Shown: piece by piece, positions 11,690 to 23,299 of the stretch
Numbering within the stretch: position 1 is the stretch's first letter
Layout: every line of letters begins with the position of its first letter
DNA from: Primula veris
Taxonomy: Eukaryota; Streptophyta; Magnoliopsida; Ericales; Primulaceae
Assembly: GCA_963682055.1 (NCBI GenBank)
Contig: OY821746.1
Coordinates: 18,093,992 to 18,157,991, forward strand
Direction of reading: 5' to 3'
DNA length: 64,000 bases
Made by a program: the position numbers and the translations under genes
The notes under the pieces: generated by a model
The model's database searches: none
Told to the model about the DNA's origin: nothing
The model's input: only the letters and a program-made list of their open reading frames with translations

Positions 11690-12310
11690 TTTTTTATTCA
11701 GGTAGCTAACATTCAACATCTCTGCATATTCAAATTGAGCCCAAATAGCAGAATAAACTTAGAAACAATCTTTCACAATTTATTTCAACATTCTCTCAAA
11801 TATATCCCAAAACCCAGTTCAGCATAGACCCAAAACAAACCAACACTAGAAATTAAAGGGGGGAGGGGAAAGTTGGTACTTGATAGCTTATACCATTAGA
11901 TCAAACGTTATATAAAACTAAATAAGCAAGAAATCATTAATACTCAGATTTTAATTCAACTGGTAAAGCACGTGAAGATCCATCTTTTTAAATCAAATAG
12001 CTAATAGTCGACTTCCCTACATATTCCAGCGTAACCCAAATAATGAGCTTAGGAACAATTTAACATTCTGTTAAAACATTTTCCAAAATACCCCCCCAAA
12101 AAAAAAAAAATCAGCATAGACCTAAAACCATCATCAGGAAAGAATAAAATTGAATTAAGCAAAATTTAAATTTCCCCCATAATTAATTCAGTTGGTAAAG
12201 CACATAGAAATCCCTTTTTTTAAAATTCAAATAGCTAACATTCAACTTCCATGCATATTCTAGCCTAGGTCAAGTAGTGTAATAAACATAGCAACACTCT
12301 GAACGTATTA
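11690..12310. repeat. three degenerate tandem units inside the Helitron
   Basis: Units anchored by TAGCTAACATTCAAC-like words start near 11703, 11999 and 12232. Each is followed by CATATTC, AATA and AACATT blocks and by CAGCATAGACC. A further partial unit may begin near 11550. Internal tandem units are common in non-autonomous Helitrons. Confidence 0.65.
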
Positions 12311-13266
12311 ATTTTTAGAAACCAACATGAAAATAAAATAAAAATTCAAGGCATATATACCTGGTAATGGTCGAATTAAATGATCGAGAAGTTGTATACC
12401 TTAGTTTTGACTTCAATTGGTGAAAGAATTGAGACGAAATCCTCACTCGAAGGCCTCTTGGGGGAAAAACATCGACCAATCACTATTTTTTTCTGGTGCA
12501 AAATAATTTGCTGAACTGAAGACGTCAAACAAATGAAATGAAATTAGCAAGTAACGTTTGAAATTGGTGAAAAAATAGAGCTTACTTTGATAGGAACCAT
12601 ACATTTTTTAACTTCTAATGGTGCAAATGAAATTACTCATTTAAAATTATACAAACACCTTATATGCAAAAGTTCGAAAGAAGCAACATATGAAATCAAT
12701 TTCCCTTGAACTTTTAATGGTGAATTTGCCTCTTCATTAAATTTAGTTATTTCGAATCTAATTAAAAGTATTCACACATCACTGAGGCTCAAATTATTGT
12801 AAGGTCATTAGAATAATTCGACGATCGAACGAAAACATGAAGAAAAAAAATGACAACTTTTCATTATTTTCTAAATTATTAAACCAAGGTTACGGGTGAA
12901 ATCCAAGCCTCCAAAGCTAGATAACTAATTTTGAAAAAAATAAAACAAATTAAAAGAGCTAGAGACTGTTTATTCATATGAAAAAAGTTCACAAAGAGAT
13001 CAACGATAAAGCGAAATAATTCGTTAATTAGATTTGATATGAAATTACCGAGACTGGAGTGGAGTTGATCCCAAGGTCACAAATGAGTGTCTCTCTCTAT
13101 CTCCATCAGTAGCCGATTTATTATTTAATTCGTAAAGTTAAAAAGGTAAAAGGACGAAATCTTAGGAGAAGTAGGCAGGTGACGAAAAGGTGGAATTATA
13201 TTAATGTGGAAGCAAGCATGACAACGAAAAGCAGGCATGTCACTAGGCTCTTTTATATAGTAGAGA

Positions 13267-15312
13267 TTAATGAGCCTTTAACCACATATAATCGGGTATG
13301 AATCTCAATTTCCTGAAGTGTAGCATTCCTCTCACTATTTGACATATTATCAAAAGGTGATCTTGTGTAACTGTACTTGGATTTAGGATTTGCATATTCC
13401 CAACAAAAATTCACCACAATATCATATTAAGTGGAACAATTAATCAAGACTTTAAACAACCAAAAAAAAAAAATTGAGTGCAACATTTTATAACTTTAAC
13501 TCTCAAACAAGTCGAAACTTGACTCATCACAGCAGAGAGCAACGACAGTTCCCTAGCTCAAAAGAATAGTGTCGAAGACCAAATCAGTGGCATGGAAAGA
13601 AATATATGGCAAAAACATCAATCAGGCAAAGTCAGTCAATTTTTTTCTACCGAGTCGTGGTGGTAGCAAGTTTATTGTTCACCAAAGTCCTTGAAGTGGA
13701 CTTATTGTTCCCTTTCATTATCAACTCGAAAGGTTCATTGCTAGTTCTTGCTGTGTGAGCCTCCCGTCTCATGAATTCCAGGACTCCAGCGCTTCCTTAT
13801 TGCCTTTCCAGGCTATTATTTTCAACCAAATGCGGAAAGTGCATTGCTATACCATAAGTGTTCCAAAGCAAAAAGTGAAATATTTATTAGCAAACTTAGG
13901 ATTCTCTTGCCTGATGTTTGGCTAGTAGAACATTATCTGCTTCAATTTCAATTACAAGATGAACGTGGTTCCTAGTAAGTCTGATCCGGACTCTCCTCCA
14001 ATAAATATCTCTTGCCTTTACTCTTAAAAATCCACATACTATGGTGATGACAATATCCCTTATAAATAAAATACACATTGTAATCAAAACATTACTGAGT
14101 AAAAATAAAACACGTGCTTCTAATTCTGGATGATCTTTTCTTAGAAAAATGATCAAAAGAAACCAATCAAAACATTTCGAATTGTCAAACGTTAGTTCTA
14201 CGACCTGTTACTTCCTACTTCACTCCTTGACAAATCAGAAAATTGTAATCATCAGAATCCTTAATTTGAAATGCAAGTTTGAATTTGAAAACATCATAGA
14301 TTAAAAAGAGGATCTATGCATCAACAAAGCTTTAATCGAACACCAGTTACTAATAATGAAAAACATGTGTTAACGTTTCACATTTCGGCACAATTGTAGT
14401 CAAAACACACTTTGAGTTTGAAAAGTAACAGAAAATCCATCTAAAGTGAACTTTTTTTCAATTATGCTGTTACCCAAATATCCAAATCTACAATTTAAAT
14501 ACAACTATCAAACGTACCAATCAGCAAATAACTTTATATATGAAAATACATGTATGTGATAGCATTATGATCAATTACCATTTAATCAAGAGTGACTGAA
14601 TCACCGCAGACTGGAGAACACGTGTATGCCTTCCCATGGTTTAGCCAGTGGTCATTTAGTGTATACATTTATGGTCTGTATTCACTAAACAAGATTAATT
14701 AACTAAGTAAGCATGAATATTGAAATTTATATATACAGAGTTCGAAACACAAAGCACATGCATACACCCAGAGTGTATAAATGAAGCAAATTGAAGAGTA
14801 AGTAAAATTTGAAAAAAAAGTTTGATAAAGTGTGAATATATGGAACCAAAAGTTGGATCTCTGACCTTTGCTTGGGCATGACTTTCAAGATACATTATTC
14901 ACTTAAAGCCTCAAACTAACGCAATTAGACATAACATTAAATATAAGATGAGCCATCAAAAGCAAAAGGATTTCTATTCATTCTTAACTATAACAAAATG
15001 GCGATCAAAGTGATACCCATCTATTAGATTTTTAGAATGCAGAATATGATTAATTCATACATCATGCATGTAGGTGAAGGGCTCATCTCATTCCTTTCTC
15101 TTTGCTTTGGTTATGATTGGCGGAAGTTACTTACCATGTGGCAGCTCAGAGCGAATTGTCCCCGCTCACTATCTCCCTCGCTAATTATATACATTTATTT
15201 ATATGTAAGTGTATATCGATTCGTTTCCATTTGTTACCCTTTGTGTTAGGTGGTCGAAGTGGTGGACAGATCAAGCCGCAAGTAATAGATGTAAAATATG
15301 CATAGATACTAT
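13267..15312. other. intergenic, no supported gene
   Basis: AT-rich DNA with short frames only. The longest (13896-14156, minus, 86 codons) has hydrophobic stretches but no motif I recognise and no exon partners, so I do not call it a gene. Confidence 0.5.
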
Positions 15313-15687
15313 GCCTCATTTGATTGCAGGATTAGTAGTCCAGGATTAACAATCCGGTCCGGACTATTAGTACCATTTGGACTACAAATGATGCACTTTT
15401 GGTGGATTTTTGCAATACCATGGGGGGTGTGGTATTAGATTAGTCCAATCCATGTATATACTCTGTTGTGATGAGTCCAGTTTCAACGGGATTCGCAATA
15501 CCGACGGGATTGGACTTAATATAATACCACACCCCATGGTATTGCAGATACACCAAAAGTGAATCATTTGTAGTCCGAATGGTATTAATAATTTGGTTGC
15601 ACTTTATCCAACCAAGCACATCATTTGTGGGCCCGGTAGGACTTCTAGTCCAATCCCAACCTTCAAATGATGCAACTAAACGAGGCC
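15313..15687. mobile_element. hairpin-forming MITE, Tourist/PIF-like
   Basis: The ends are imperfect inverted repeats (left GCCTCATTTGATTGCA; right, reversed, GGCCTCGTTTAGTTGCAT). Inside, about 15370-15436 and 15510-15590 are long inverted copies sharing GGACTACAAATGAT.CAC, GCAATACCATGGGG and TGTGGTATTA. The whole 375-bp unit can therefore fold on itself. Its terminal and internal words resemble the MITE at 28459-29188. No clean target duplication is visible. Confidence 0.7.
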
Positions 15688-16625
15688 AGGTAAGGAAAGC
15701 ATTCTAAAGAGGATGAAAGAATCAAACTACCTCTTTTTACTATACTACTTGAAAGATTTCATTCACCCACATGTGCAAATCAAATCCTTAGTAACGCCTT
15801 TCTCATCTCAATCCTCTATTCTTCATGAGAGGGGAAATAAATATAATTGAGGTTCGTGCAGGAACTTTGATATCCTTCCTTTCGTACGTGTGACAATGTG
15901 CTTTCGACACCAGTGAACAATAAATTCAGTAAATCATCAAAACTAATGAAACCATATGAGTAAAGTTCAGCAATGTTATGCCTCATCTTATGAAACTATA
16001 TTTTCTCTAATTACTTCTTTTTCGACTCACAGACACACATTTACACAAATTTTAGCTATTGTTGGTTAGTTGATACTACACTCTAAATACGAAACCTGGT
16101 GGCTCAAGAGGAGTTTGCAACTCTCATTCCTTTGGAAGACCTTATAATTGCAAATTTGCACTGTTCTGAAACCACTCAGAATCTCTCAAGTATATTCCCG
16201 GGACTATATAAATACACAAATGTTTTGTCGCTTGTTTAGTAGTCAGAGGTGAGAACTTACTTCAACTTCTAAAAGCTGACTGATAAATTTTTAGACCTAT
16301 AATGCAGTAGAAAAATACAATTACTCGGGTAAAATCTGAATAGCATCTCTTTCCTAAAGAGGATTACTAATAAGAGAAAGAAAAACGATATAATCTTACC
16401 CGTCTGTATCACAATAGGGCCTCTATAAAAAGCAGTATCGGAGATACAATTGATCTCAAACTTTAATCAAATAAATATTAAGTTATTGAAAAAGAATACA
16501 GAAAAGCAAGAACACGAGTATCTCGTGGTAAAAACTATAATCAAGTATCTAACACAACAACATAAAGTAAAATATAGAGGGAGAAAACTTACGTTACAAC
16601 AATATAAAAGGAACGGTTAGAACTG
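15688..16625. other. 3' flank of the 516-codon gene, no gene seen
   Basis: No frame, RNA gene or clear repeat. The last few hundred bases would hold the 3' untranslated region and polyadenylation site of the minus-strand gene. Confidence 0.45.
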
Positions 16626-18176
16626 TTACAGTTTGAACAACTGATTTTTGTAACATGAAGTCCAATCGGAATCCCCAGAAGCAGCCAATCCACCACCGTC
16701 TGTGTACATAGACTCTTCACATGGATTAGATCTCTTCATATCAGAATCTTTTTCTCTTTCCTCATTGTACTTTGGTGCATTGTCAACAAATTCAGGAGAT
16801 GCCACTTCTTTTTCACAATTCTCAGAAGCAACTATGTTCTCTTTCATCTCACGGCTGAAACAAGATTTGAGCTTTCCATTACTGTTTCTATTAAAATCAC
16901 TTTCATCATCCGATAAGCATCTACAAATATCAGATTCATCCATCTCAAAAATCCGACTCGCCAATCCATCTATCCAAGAAACCCTCGAATGAGACACTGA
17001 TATCTCTTCCGGCCTAGAATTTGATGCATAAGAACATCCATTTGTACAAGTGTTTAGTGAGGGGGAAAGATCAGTAGAATCTGAAGGTGAATCTGAAGGT
17101 AAATGGAAACTGAAATCGGGTGAGCCCCATATCGATCTATTTATTTTGGGAGACATACTTGACCTTAAAGGATCCTCTGTAACACAATTAATATCGTATT
17201 CAAAATCATACATCCTTTTTACACTTGCATTTAAGCAAGTCATACCCAAACGCCTATCTGGGCTCGACTCCGTTTCTGGAGTTTGGATCACATTTCCACT
17301 ACCTAGTGAATCCCCGGAGAAAGGCGAACTTTCTATAATTGAATTGTATCTATTTTTCCGCACTTTTTTTCCAGATAAACCTGACAATGGAGAATCATGC
17401 ACTTCTCCAGATGAATCCCTCGATATACCTTCAAATCCAGAGCTTCTACTAAGTGAAAGTAAAGTGGTTTTTCTTAGGCTTGCACTACTAGCGTTACCTC
17501 TAATACAACTCTCTGAAAATTTGGAATTTCGACATTCATCCACCTCCTCACATGGCGATAAAAGCCATTGCATTGAAGCCTCAGCAGGAAATGGAACCAA
17601 AGACATGGTAGATTTTCCACCATTTTCGATTTCGTTCAAGTTGATACTACCGGAACCCTTTTGTCCCACAATCAAAACACCTCTGGCCCGACATTTTCTA
17701 CCATCAGCAACACCCGAAACAATGTGGCCAGCGCCGTAACAGACTGGTGTTTCGGTTACAGCTCGTAAAGATGACAAAGAAGCACAATTGATTTCAGGGG
17801 ACACAGAAGACTGAATAGGAGGTGTCGTCGTCTTCGCATCAGAACTAGTTGGAATAATTCTTGTAGATTTATCTAGCTTGTTAACAGGAATAGAGTTTTT
17901 TTCAAGAACATTTTTACCTAATTCGGATACCTTCTTAAGGTTTTCTTTGGAAAAAGCAGCTTTTGAGTTAGTGGATCTAACATTCCTGATCGGTGGTGTA
18001 AAGTTATTGTTCTTTTTCTGTGTGAGAACTTTCGTCGAACAAATAGTAGATGATCTTTTAGAAGAAACATTTTTAGTAACAGTTTGTTTGAGAGGGTTAA
18101 CAGTAGATTTGGAAATGGTATTCATATCTTGGAAAGGGATCTGTGTAGCGCTCTCTTTTTTCTTCTTCACCACCAT
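16626..18176 (-). CDS. plant protein of unknown function, serine-rich, 516 aa
   Basis: An uninterrupted 516-codon frame starts MVVKKKKES and ends in QLFKL. The N-terminal 110 residues are basic and rich in Ser, Thr, Lys and Asn. The middle has more structured-looking conserved-type segments: YGAGHIVSG (147-155), KCRARGVLIVG (161-171) and PAEASMQWLLSPCEE (197-211). Then come several Ser/Pro-rich blocks and an amphipathic WIDGLASRIFEMDE segment near residue 400. No membrane segment, signal peptide or catalytic motif is visible, and most of the chain looks disordered. The AEAS-WLLSPC type of segment recalls uncharacterised plant proteins, but I cannot name a family. One uninterrupted exon of this length with a purine-rich leader supports a real gene. 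A 229-codon antisense frame (17050-17739) is a shadow. A copia element begins 226 bp upstream of the start codon. Confidence 0.82.
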   Translation of the reverse strand: MVVKKKKESATQIPFQDMNTISKSTVNPLKQTVTKNVSSKRSSTICSTKVLTQKKNNNFTPPIRNVRSTNSKAAFSKENLKKVSELGKNVLEKNSIPVNKLDKSTRIIPTSSDAKTTTPPIQSSVSPEINCASLSSLRAVTETPVCYGAGHIVSGVADGRKCRARGVLIVGQKGSGSINLNEIENGGKSTMSLVPFPAEASMQWLLSPCEEVDECRNSKFSESCIRGNASSASLRKTTLLSLSRSSGFEGISRDSSGEVHDSPLSGLSGKKVRKNRYNSIIESSPFSGDSLGSGNVIQTPETESSPDRRLGMTCLNASVKRMYDFEYDINCVTEDPLRSSMSPKINRSIWGSPDFSFHLPSDSPSDSTDLSPSLNTCTNGCSYASNSRPEEISVSHSRVSWIDGLASRIFEMDESDICRCLSDDESDFNRNSNGKLKSCFSREMKENIVASENCEKEVASPEFVDNAPKYNEEREKDSDMKRSNPCEESMYTDGGGLAASGDSDWTSCYKNQLFKL

Positions 18177-18402
18177 TTCTAGTTTGATCTTTTTCTCTTT
18201 CTTCTTTTTTTAATTGTTAAATAACTAGTCCCTAGTAATTGATAGAGAGTGGGTTTGATTTTATTTTATTTCAAGTTTCGAACTGAACATGGAAAACCAG
18301 CGAAAAGGGGAGAATCTGTCTCTACCGGGGGGATATTTTTACTTTTTGTTACAATCAATTTTGATTTTCTACACCCATTTTTTTAAAAATTGAATTGATT
18401 TA
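18177..18402 (-). promoter_or_regulatory. 5' leader and proximal promoter of the 516-aa gene
   Basis: Directly upstream of the start codon the coding strand is purine-rich (AAGAAGAAAGAGAAAAAG), as in many plant leaders. The copia LTR starts at 18403, so only 226 bp of original upstream DNA remains next to the gene. No clear TATA box was identified. Confidence 0.4.
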
Positions 18403-18625
18403 TGTTGCAGTATATTATTGGACTATTGGGTATTACTCATGTGGGCCTAAATTGGGCTTTCTACCTTGTATAACTCTAACCTCTACTATATAAAAAAGGT
18501 TAAGGTCCCCTTGTATTCATACATTCTGATTAATAAAGTCTTCTTTATTGCTGTCTCTCATACCTCTCTCTATATCTATACATATCTCTATATATATCTA
18601 TAACGAGCTAATATGTCACACAACA
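18403..18625 (+). repeat. 5' LTR of element B
   Basis: 223 bp, TGTTGCAG...CACACAACA. It contains a TATA box (CTACTATATAAAAAAGG, about 18482-18498) and is followed by the primer-site-like sequence. Its left flank is ATTTA. Confidence 0.92.
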
Positions 18626-18640
18626 TGTTATCGGCACTTT
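18626..18640 (+). other. primer-binding-site-like sequence of element B
   Basis: TGTTATCGGCAC begins directly after the LTR. It resembles the TGGTATCAGAGC Met-tRNA site with several changes, as seen in some copia lineages. Confidence 0.6.
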
Positions 18641-20440
18641 GCTCGCAGAAATAAAATATACGCTCGCGGATATTGGAGATTTTGGGTAAACGCACGGATA
18701 TTGGCTATCTATAAACCTTGAGTTTTATCCGGGTTTTATTGGGTTCGTTTCGAGTTTCTCCAAAATACCAGACGTACGGTACATAAAATAAATTAATTAA
18801 CTGTTTTCGGTAAACTGCATGTATAGGAGAATATAATTGTTCTGTGCATGTTAAATTGGTATTGTACCAACACTGCCTATATTGATAATTAAGCCAAACC
18901 TATATGATAGTTGATAATTGCATGCCAGTAAACATCGTACATTAAACTTGTATACATAAATCACCCATGTAAATAAGCTGCATATTTTGTTATCACAGTA
19001 GTTATCTATTTAGTATTACTACATGTAGTATGTATGTAAAAGTCTATAGTATATCACAGGATTCCTATTGATTAAATATCACATGCTATGTATCTAACTT
19101 GAAAAAACAAGAACTTGTTATTAGTTATTCGTTTTGGACCTAAGCGATAAATATTGTTTAAGTTTTTGGTATTTAATTGAATTAGATTGAAAAAGCTAAT
19201 GGAACTTATACTGTAAACTAGATTGTGTATGGTTATGAGTATTCAATTAACCAATTTCATGTCCGTAAAACCTGTAAAAAACAAAAATGTTTTTTTTAAA
19301 ACGGTAGGGACAAGTTTTGAAACATACTGAAACTTGTGGGCTGACTTAGTAATAATGTTGTAAGAGAATACTTATAAGTTTACTGATATTATTCTATGGT
19401 CCCTATAGTTTAACCATGTACACATAATAGTATACAAGTTCAAATATGTCTAATATCTGGTCAATGCATGCGATCTTGGAACTTATTAATGTAATTAGTA
19501 AATTACCATGAGTTAATATTTGATTCCTTTCATGATATAATGAATCTTGTGAAATACCATGTATGTAACCTGCGTGTATATTGGTAAATAAAATATATTA
19601 CGTACATGAATGATTTAGTTACCATGTATAGAACTTACACATATAGCAATAAAATAAATAAATATTGAGTAATATCTTACTTAGTGTAAATTGGTAAATT
19701 TAGATTGTGCTAATATGTACTATCATGTTACTGCTATATTATTTAATCATGCAAGCAGGTACGATCTATGTATTTATTTACTGCCATGTACACTTGTGTA
19801 AAATATGGTAATTTGCGAAATCATATATTTTCACATTTAAGTTGGAAAAATTATGAACCTTCCCCAACTAGGCTCACCTATTTGGATACGATGTCTAGGA
19901 AAGATATAAGCGGAAGTCGATATCCTAATGAGGTCGGGTTTTAAGTGGCATTCGTGCCCTCCACCCTCACCGTCTTTCTTGGTCGTTTTTCAAGTAGAGC
20001 TACCGAAAGGGGTTGACTAAATAATAATTTTCCCGAGTGTGTTTATATAGTGATGTATGTTTCGCCGAATTGGTGTTTCAGTATCGACCCGTCGTTCGAT
20101 CAATGAGAGCCGATTCATATGAGAAGCAAAACTAATGTTTTCGAACCTGTTGTTTCGAAAAAATATTTGTTCTTGTGCAAACCATAAACATATAAACCAG
20201 TCGTTTTATATGATAAATAATCCAGAACTCCCAACACATGTTGGATGCCATCTATGATGAGAAAAATCGTAAAACATACTTGCGAAATGACTGTATAAAC
20301 GTTGATTTTAATCCGTCACCACATGTTACTCACCCTGATGTGTGAAAATGTGATGCCCAAAATTTTTTTTTGGATGCCATCTTTGATGAGTAAAACACGA
20401 GTTTGTTGTTACCCTCGAGATGAATGCTAAGGCGTTGATT
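18641..20440 (+). other. long non-coding leader of element B
   Basis: About 1.8 kb of AT-rich sequence precedes the first gag-like frame. I see no frame or nested-element boundary, although the length is unusual for a copia leader and an old insertion may be hidden here. Confidence 0.4.
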
Positions 20441-20457
20441 TTATTCCGTCGCCACAT

Positions 20458-20895
20458 TTGAGACGTGATGACGTCTATGGTGAACAAATGTCTGAAATTG
20501 ACATATTGGAGCTATCCTTCACCAAAATACTAGCTTGGAAATTGTATTTCATAAGCAGTAGCGTGAATTTATATTCATCATGTTCCTTTATCACCCATCT
20601 GTTATTGGATAAGAAAATTATCCCGGTGAGTAGTTTTAATCCTATTGGGTCAATGGCGAATTGTTTGCCTGATATTAATGCTCTTCGTGTATATTTTTTT
20701 CCACGAATTGAGAACCGAGACAAGTGTTATTTGTCTCGAACTGTCGCGATCCCGATGAATCGCCTAGCCAAGCGAGATTTTAGACAATTATCAAAATCAA
20801 AAACCTGTGGCTCCAAGACAGTAATTGAAAGGAACAATATGACCCGTTGTCACAAAGCAAGAGATAATGCTCAAGGAGCCAACTCTATGCTATAA
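20458..20895 (+). pseudogene. decayed copia gag of element B
   Basis: A 145-codon frame keeps the spacing of the middle of an Ale/Retrofit-type gag (a DILE.SFT... helix region, then PIGSMANCLPDINAL). It has lost a clear CCHC knuckle. The match is weak residue by residue and is supported mainly by its position between the primer site and the integrase remnant. Confidence 0.45.
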
Positions 20896-22139
20896 AGACA
20901 AAGGTCATGCACGGTTACTCCTTAAATAGTTCAAAACTATTATAAAGGTGAAAAAACCGATGCTAATGTGGTTAAAGCTAACTGAAAGGAAACTCTTGAG
21001 ACCCCCGATTTTGTGGCTCAAATGAGTTTGATACATTTCTTTATTGATTTTGATAAATCATTGAGCCATTTTTTTCGCTCATCTGGATTATGTTTTACAT
21101 TTGGATTATTATTTTCCATTTGGACCATACTTCTGGATTGTGGTTTGCCTGTTTACGAAATTTCTCGAAATAATTTAAAGTGTTTTGAGCAAATTCCTTT
21201 GACAAATGTGACCAAACTTTAAATTATGAAATTTTAGGCAATACTTGTGGTGTAGTTGGTTTTTTGGAAATAGTGGGTAACAGTGTACCACATAATTTCA
21301 CCAACTACTTGCCTAAAATTGTACTCGGTGACAACGATTTTGGACCTGTCGTTCCAAATCAAAATCTTTGGTAAAACCAAATTGATTTGTCAAATATGAG
21401 GCGTTATACTCATGTAGGTCCTGTCGTACCTTGTTGAGTTATAAAATATTCGAGAAAACCAGTGTTATTTGGTAATAGCTCATGAAAGAATTAAAAATTC
21501 TTTACATAGCCTCCATTCAATACGACCAAAAGCGTATTTTAGAGGAGTTGAAATGTCTTTCAAGTGGTTGCTACCACATTCTTTAAAGCATTTAAAGTTA
21601 CCTTATCATTTCGCCTGTCGTCGAATGATAAATGATTTAGATGCTAAGACATGATTGTCTGTACTATTATTCGCCTGTCGTCGATTGATAAGAGCATTTT
21701 GATATTATGGCATTGACCGGATGAGATATTCCTGGGTCAAAAGACGATGCTTGATTTATAATCGCATCGCATTTGGATTCTCTCTGAGAATATATTTCGC
21801 GATTAATCCGAAATTCATGCCATTAATGCTCACTTTGAAAGACTAGTATGTGTAAAGATCACGAAATGAACTCGTAGAATTCTTGTAAAGAATTGAAGGA
21901 GTTATTGTGGACTTATCCAACCATAAGATGGACCATAAATATAAATGTTTATGGTTGATGCATCGACAATATGGTCATATTTTAATGTTGTCCACATAAA
22001 TGCAGCACTTTCCAAACTTTTAGCCCTATCATTAAGTTGATGGCTCATGATCCGGATTATCCTGAAAAAAGTCTAGTCGACTTGATAATTCCGAAGAGTA
22101 ATAATCGAAATTTGGATTTGAATTACTTGAGTTTGGAAA

Positions 22140-22880
22140 TTGAAATTGAACATCCTGTCGATTATGTTCAGACCCAAATGGACTCACGGAAAGTTTGATG
22201 ATGCGACTGCAAATGATTGCACGCATTTCTTGGTCTTGCACACCAAGTTTTATATTTCCGTGTGGGGTTATGCTATTTTGCTGCATTGGTCCGTTATGAG
22301 GCCCATAGACACTCAAACACCATATGCGTACCAGCTGGTTACTGGTTATGAGCCAGAATTCTCATATTAACGCGTGTTTAGAGTGATTAATTAATATTTT
22401 GATTGAGCCGCTATAGCGTTCAAAATATGGACCTCTGAAGGGGACATAAGTCGATTATGAATCTCCTGCCTATCATTTGATAGAGTAACCTTGGCAAGCG
22501 ATCTCTTTACCGCATGATATGCGAAAGTGACATCGCTAAGACTGTTCTCCCCATCGTTAGGGGGAGATTTGCACGTTACCGTTGATAAGGAACGATGTGA
22601 AGTAACGTGGCATAACCCACTCAGTCTTAGCTTGATCCCCAAAACTGCACTTAGTGATAAGTAAGTGCATAGACTCCCTCAAGTCTAACTAAATGCCATA
22701 CGCATTTAATGACTTTATGAGATGTCACGAGATCATTTATACCTGCTGCAAAATGCTTGCAAGGATAGACGTCCCTGTCGGACGCCGTGTTCCTGTCGTA
22801 ACACGTTGCTTTGGCCGAACCCGCCAAGCAAAGGACGCTGTCGTCGGCCGTCAGCCTGTCATCCTTCCTAAGAGATGAGG
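22140..22880 (+). pseudogene. decayed copia integrase region of element B
   Basis: The frame at 22140-22370 contains FYISVWGYAILLHWS... followed by YQLVTGYEPEFSY, matching the C-terminal part of the copia integrase core (VWGHAILHAA and QLV.G..P.ISH patterns). Around 22693-22878 a segment reading LARIDVPVGRR matches the linker after integrase (PARIDVPVGQ) in Ale-type elements. Frames shift between the pieces. Confidence 0.75.
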
Positions 22881-23299
22881 AAGTTGATCGGTTCTTAATT
22901 CGTTCAGCCCCAGAGGTGGTGAACTGAAACTCGTTTGTCGCACGAGATTATAATAGATCTAGGAGATGTGTGATTCCTCCTTATCCTAAGAATCTCGAAA
23001 TATCTGTCGATCATGATATCTTAGACGATATTGAAGCGAAACGAGACTGTCATTGATTATTTGTTCATATATTCAGTGACGACTGATATGAGCAAATTAT
23101 GACAGGGAACCATGTACCGTTGCCTGAAGTCAACATAGAATAGAATAGACTAATGGAAACTTGCAATCCAAGTAGACTCCGTAGCGAAAGTGTGTTCGGA
23201 CCTGTAGCTCCAACACCACCAATGTTAAACGAGTTCGTTTATTTGGTTATTCGTAAGGAAAAGTGATGAGAATAATGAGATTGTAGAATGCTCACCTAG

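Larger units (their letters stand above)
8942..13266 (-). mobile_element. non-autonomous Helitron
   Basis: On the minus strand the element starts TCTCTACTATATAAAAGAGC at 13266. It ends with a GC-rich hairpin (8954-8972) followed 12 bases later by ...ATTAG at 8942. It sits between host A and host T with no target duplication, as Helitrons do. The 3' tetranucleotide reads TTAG, not the usual CTRR form. The 4.3-kb interior has no RepHel helicase and no long frame, so it depends on an autonomous partner. It contains internal tandem repeats (11690-12310) and short duplications (10440-10620). No captured gene fragment could be recognised. The combination of both ends makes the call strong. Confidence 0.85.

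Noticed and set aside
13896..14156. 86-codon minus-strand frame with hydrophobic stretches
   Set aside because: No recognisable domain, no exon neighbours, and length within chance for AT-rich DNA.
17050..17739. 229-codon plus-strand frame
   Set aside because: It is antisense to the intact 516-codon gene, has no motif, and is explained by that gene's codon use.
17878..18213. 111-codon plus-strand frame
   Set aside because: Antisense to the basic N-terminus of the 516-codon gene; its phenylalanine-rich tail is just complementary to lysine codons and the purine-rich leader.
18478..18500. CTCTACTATATAAA as a Helitron start
   Set aside because: It resembles the Helitron start at 13266, but here it is the TATA region of a copia LTR and is repeated in the other LTR at 25320.
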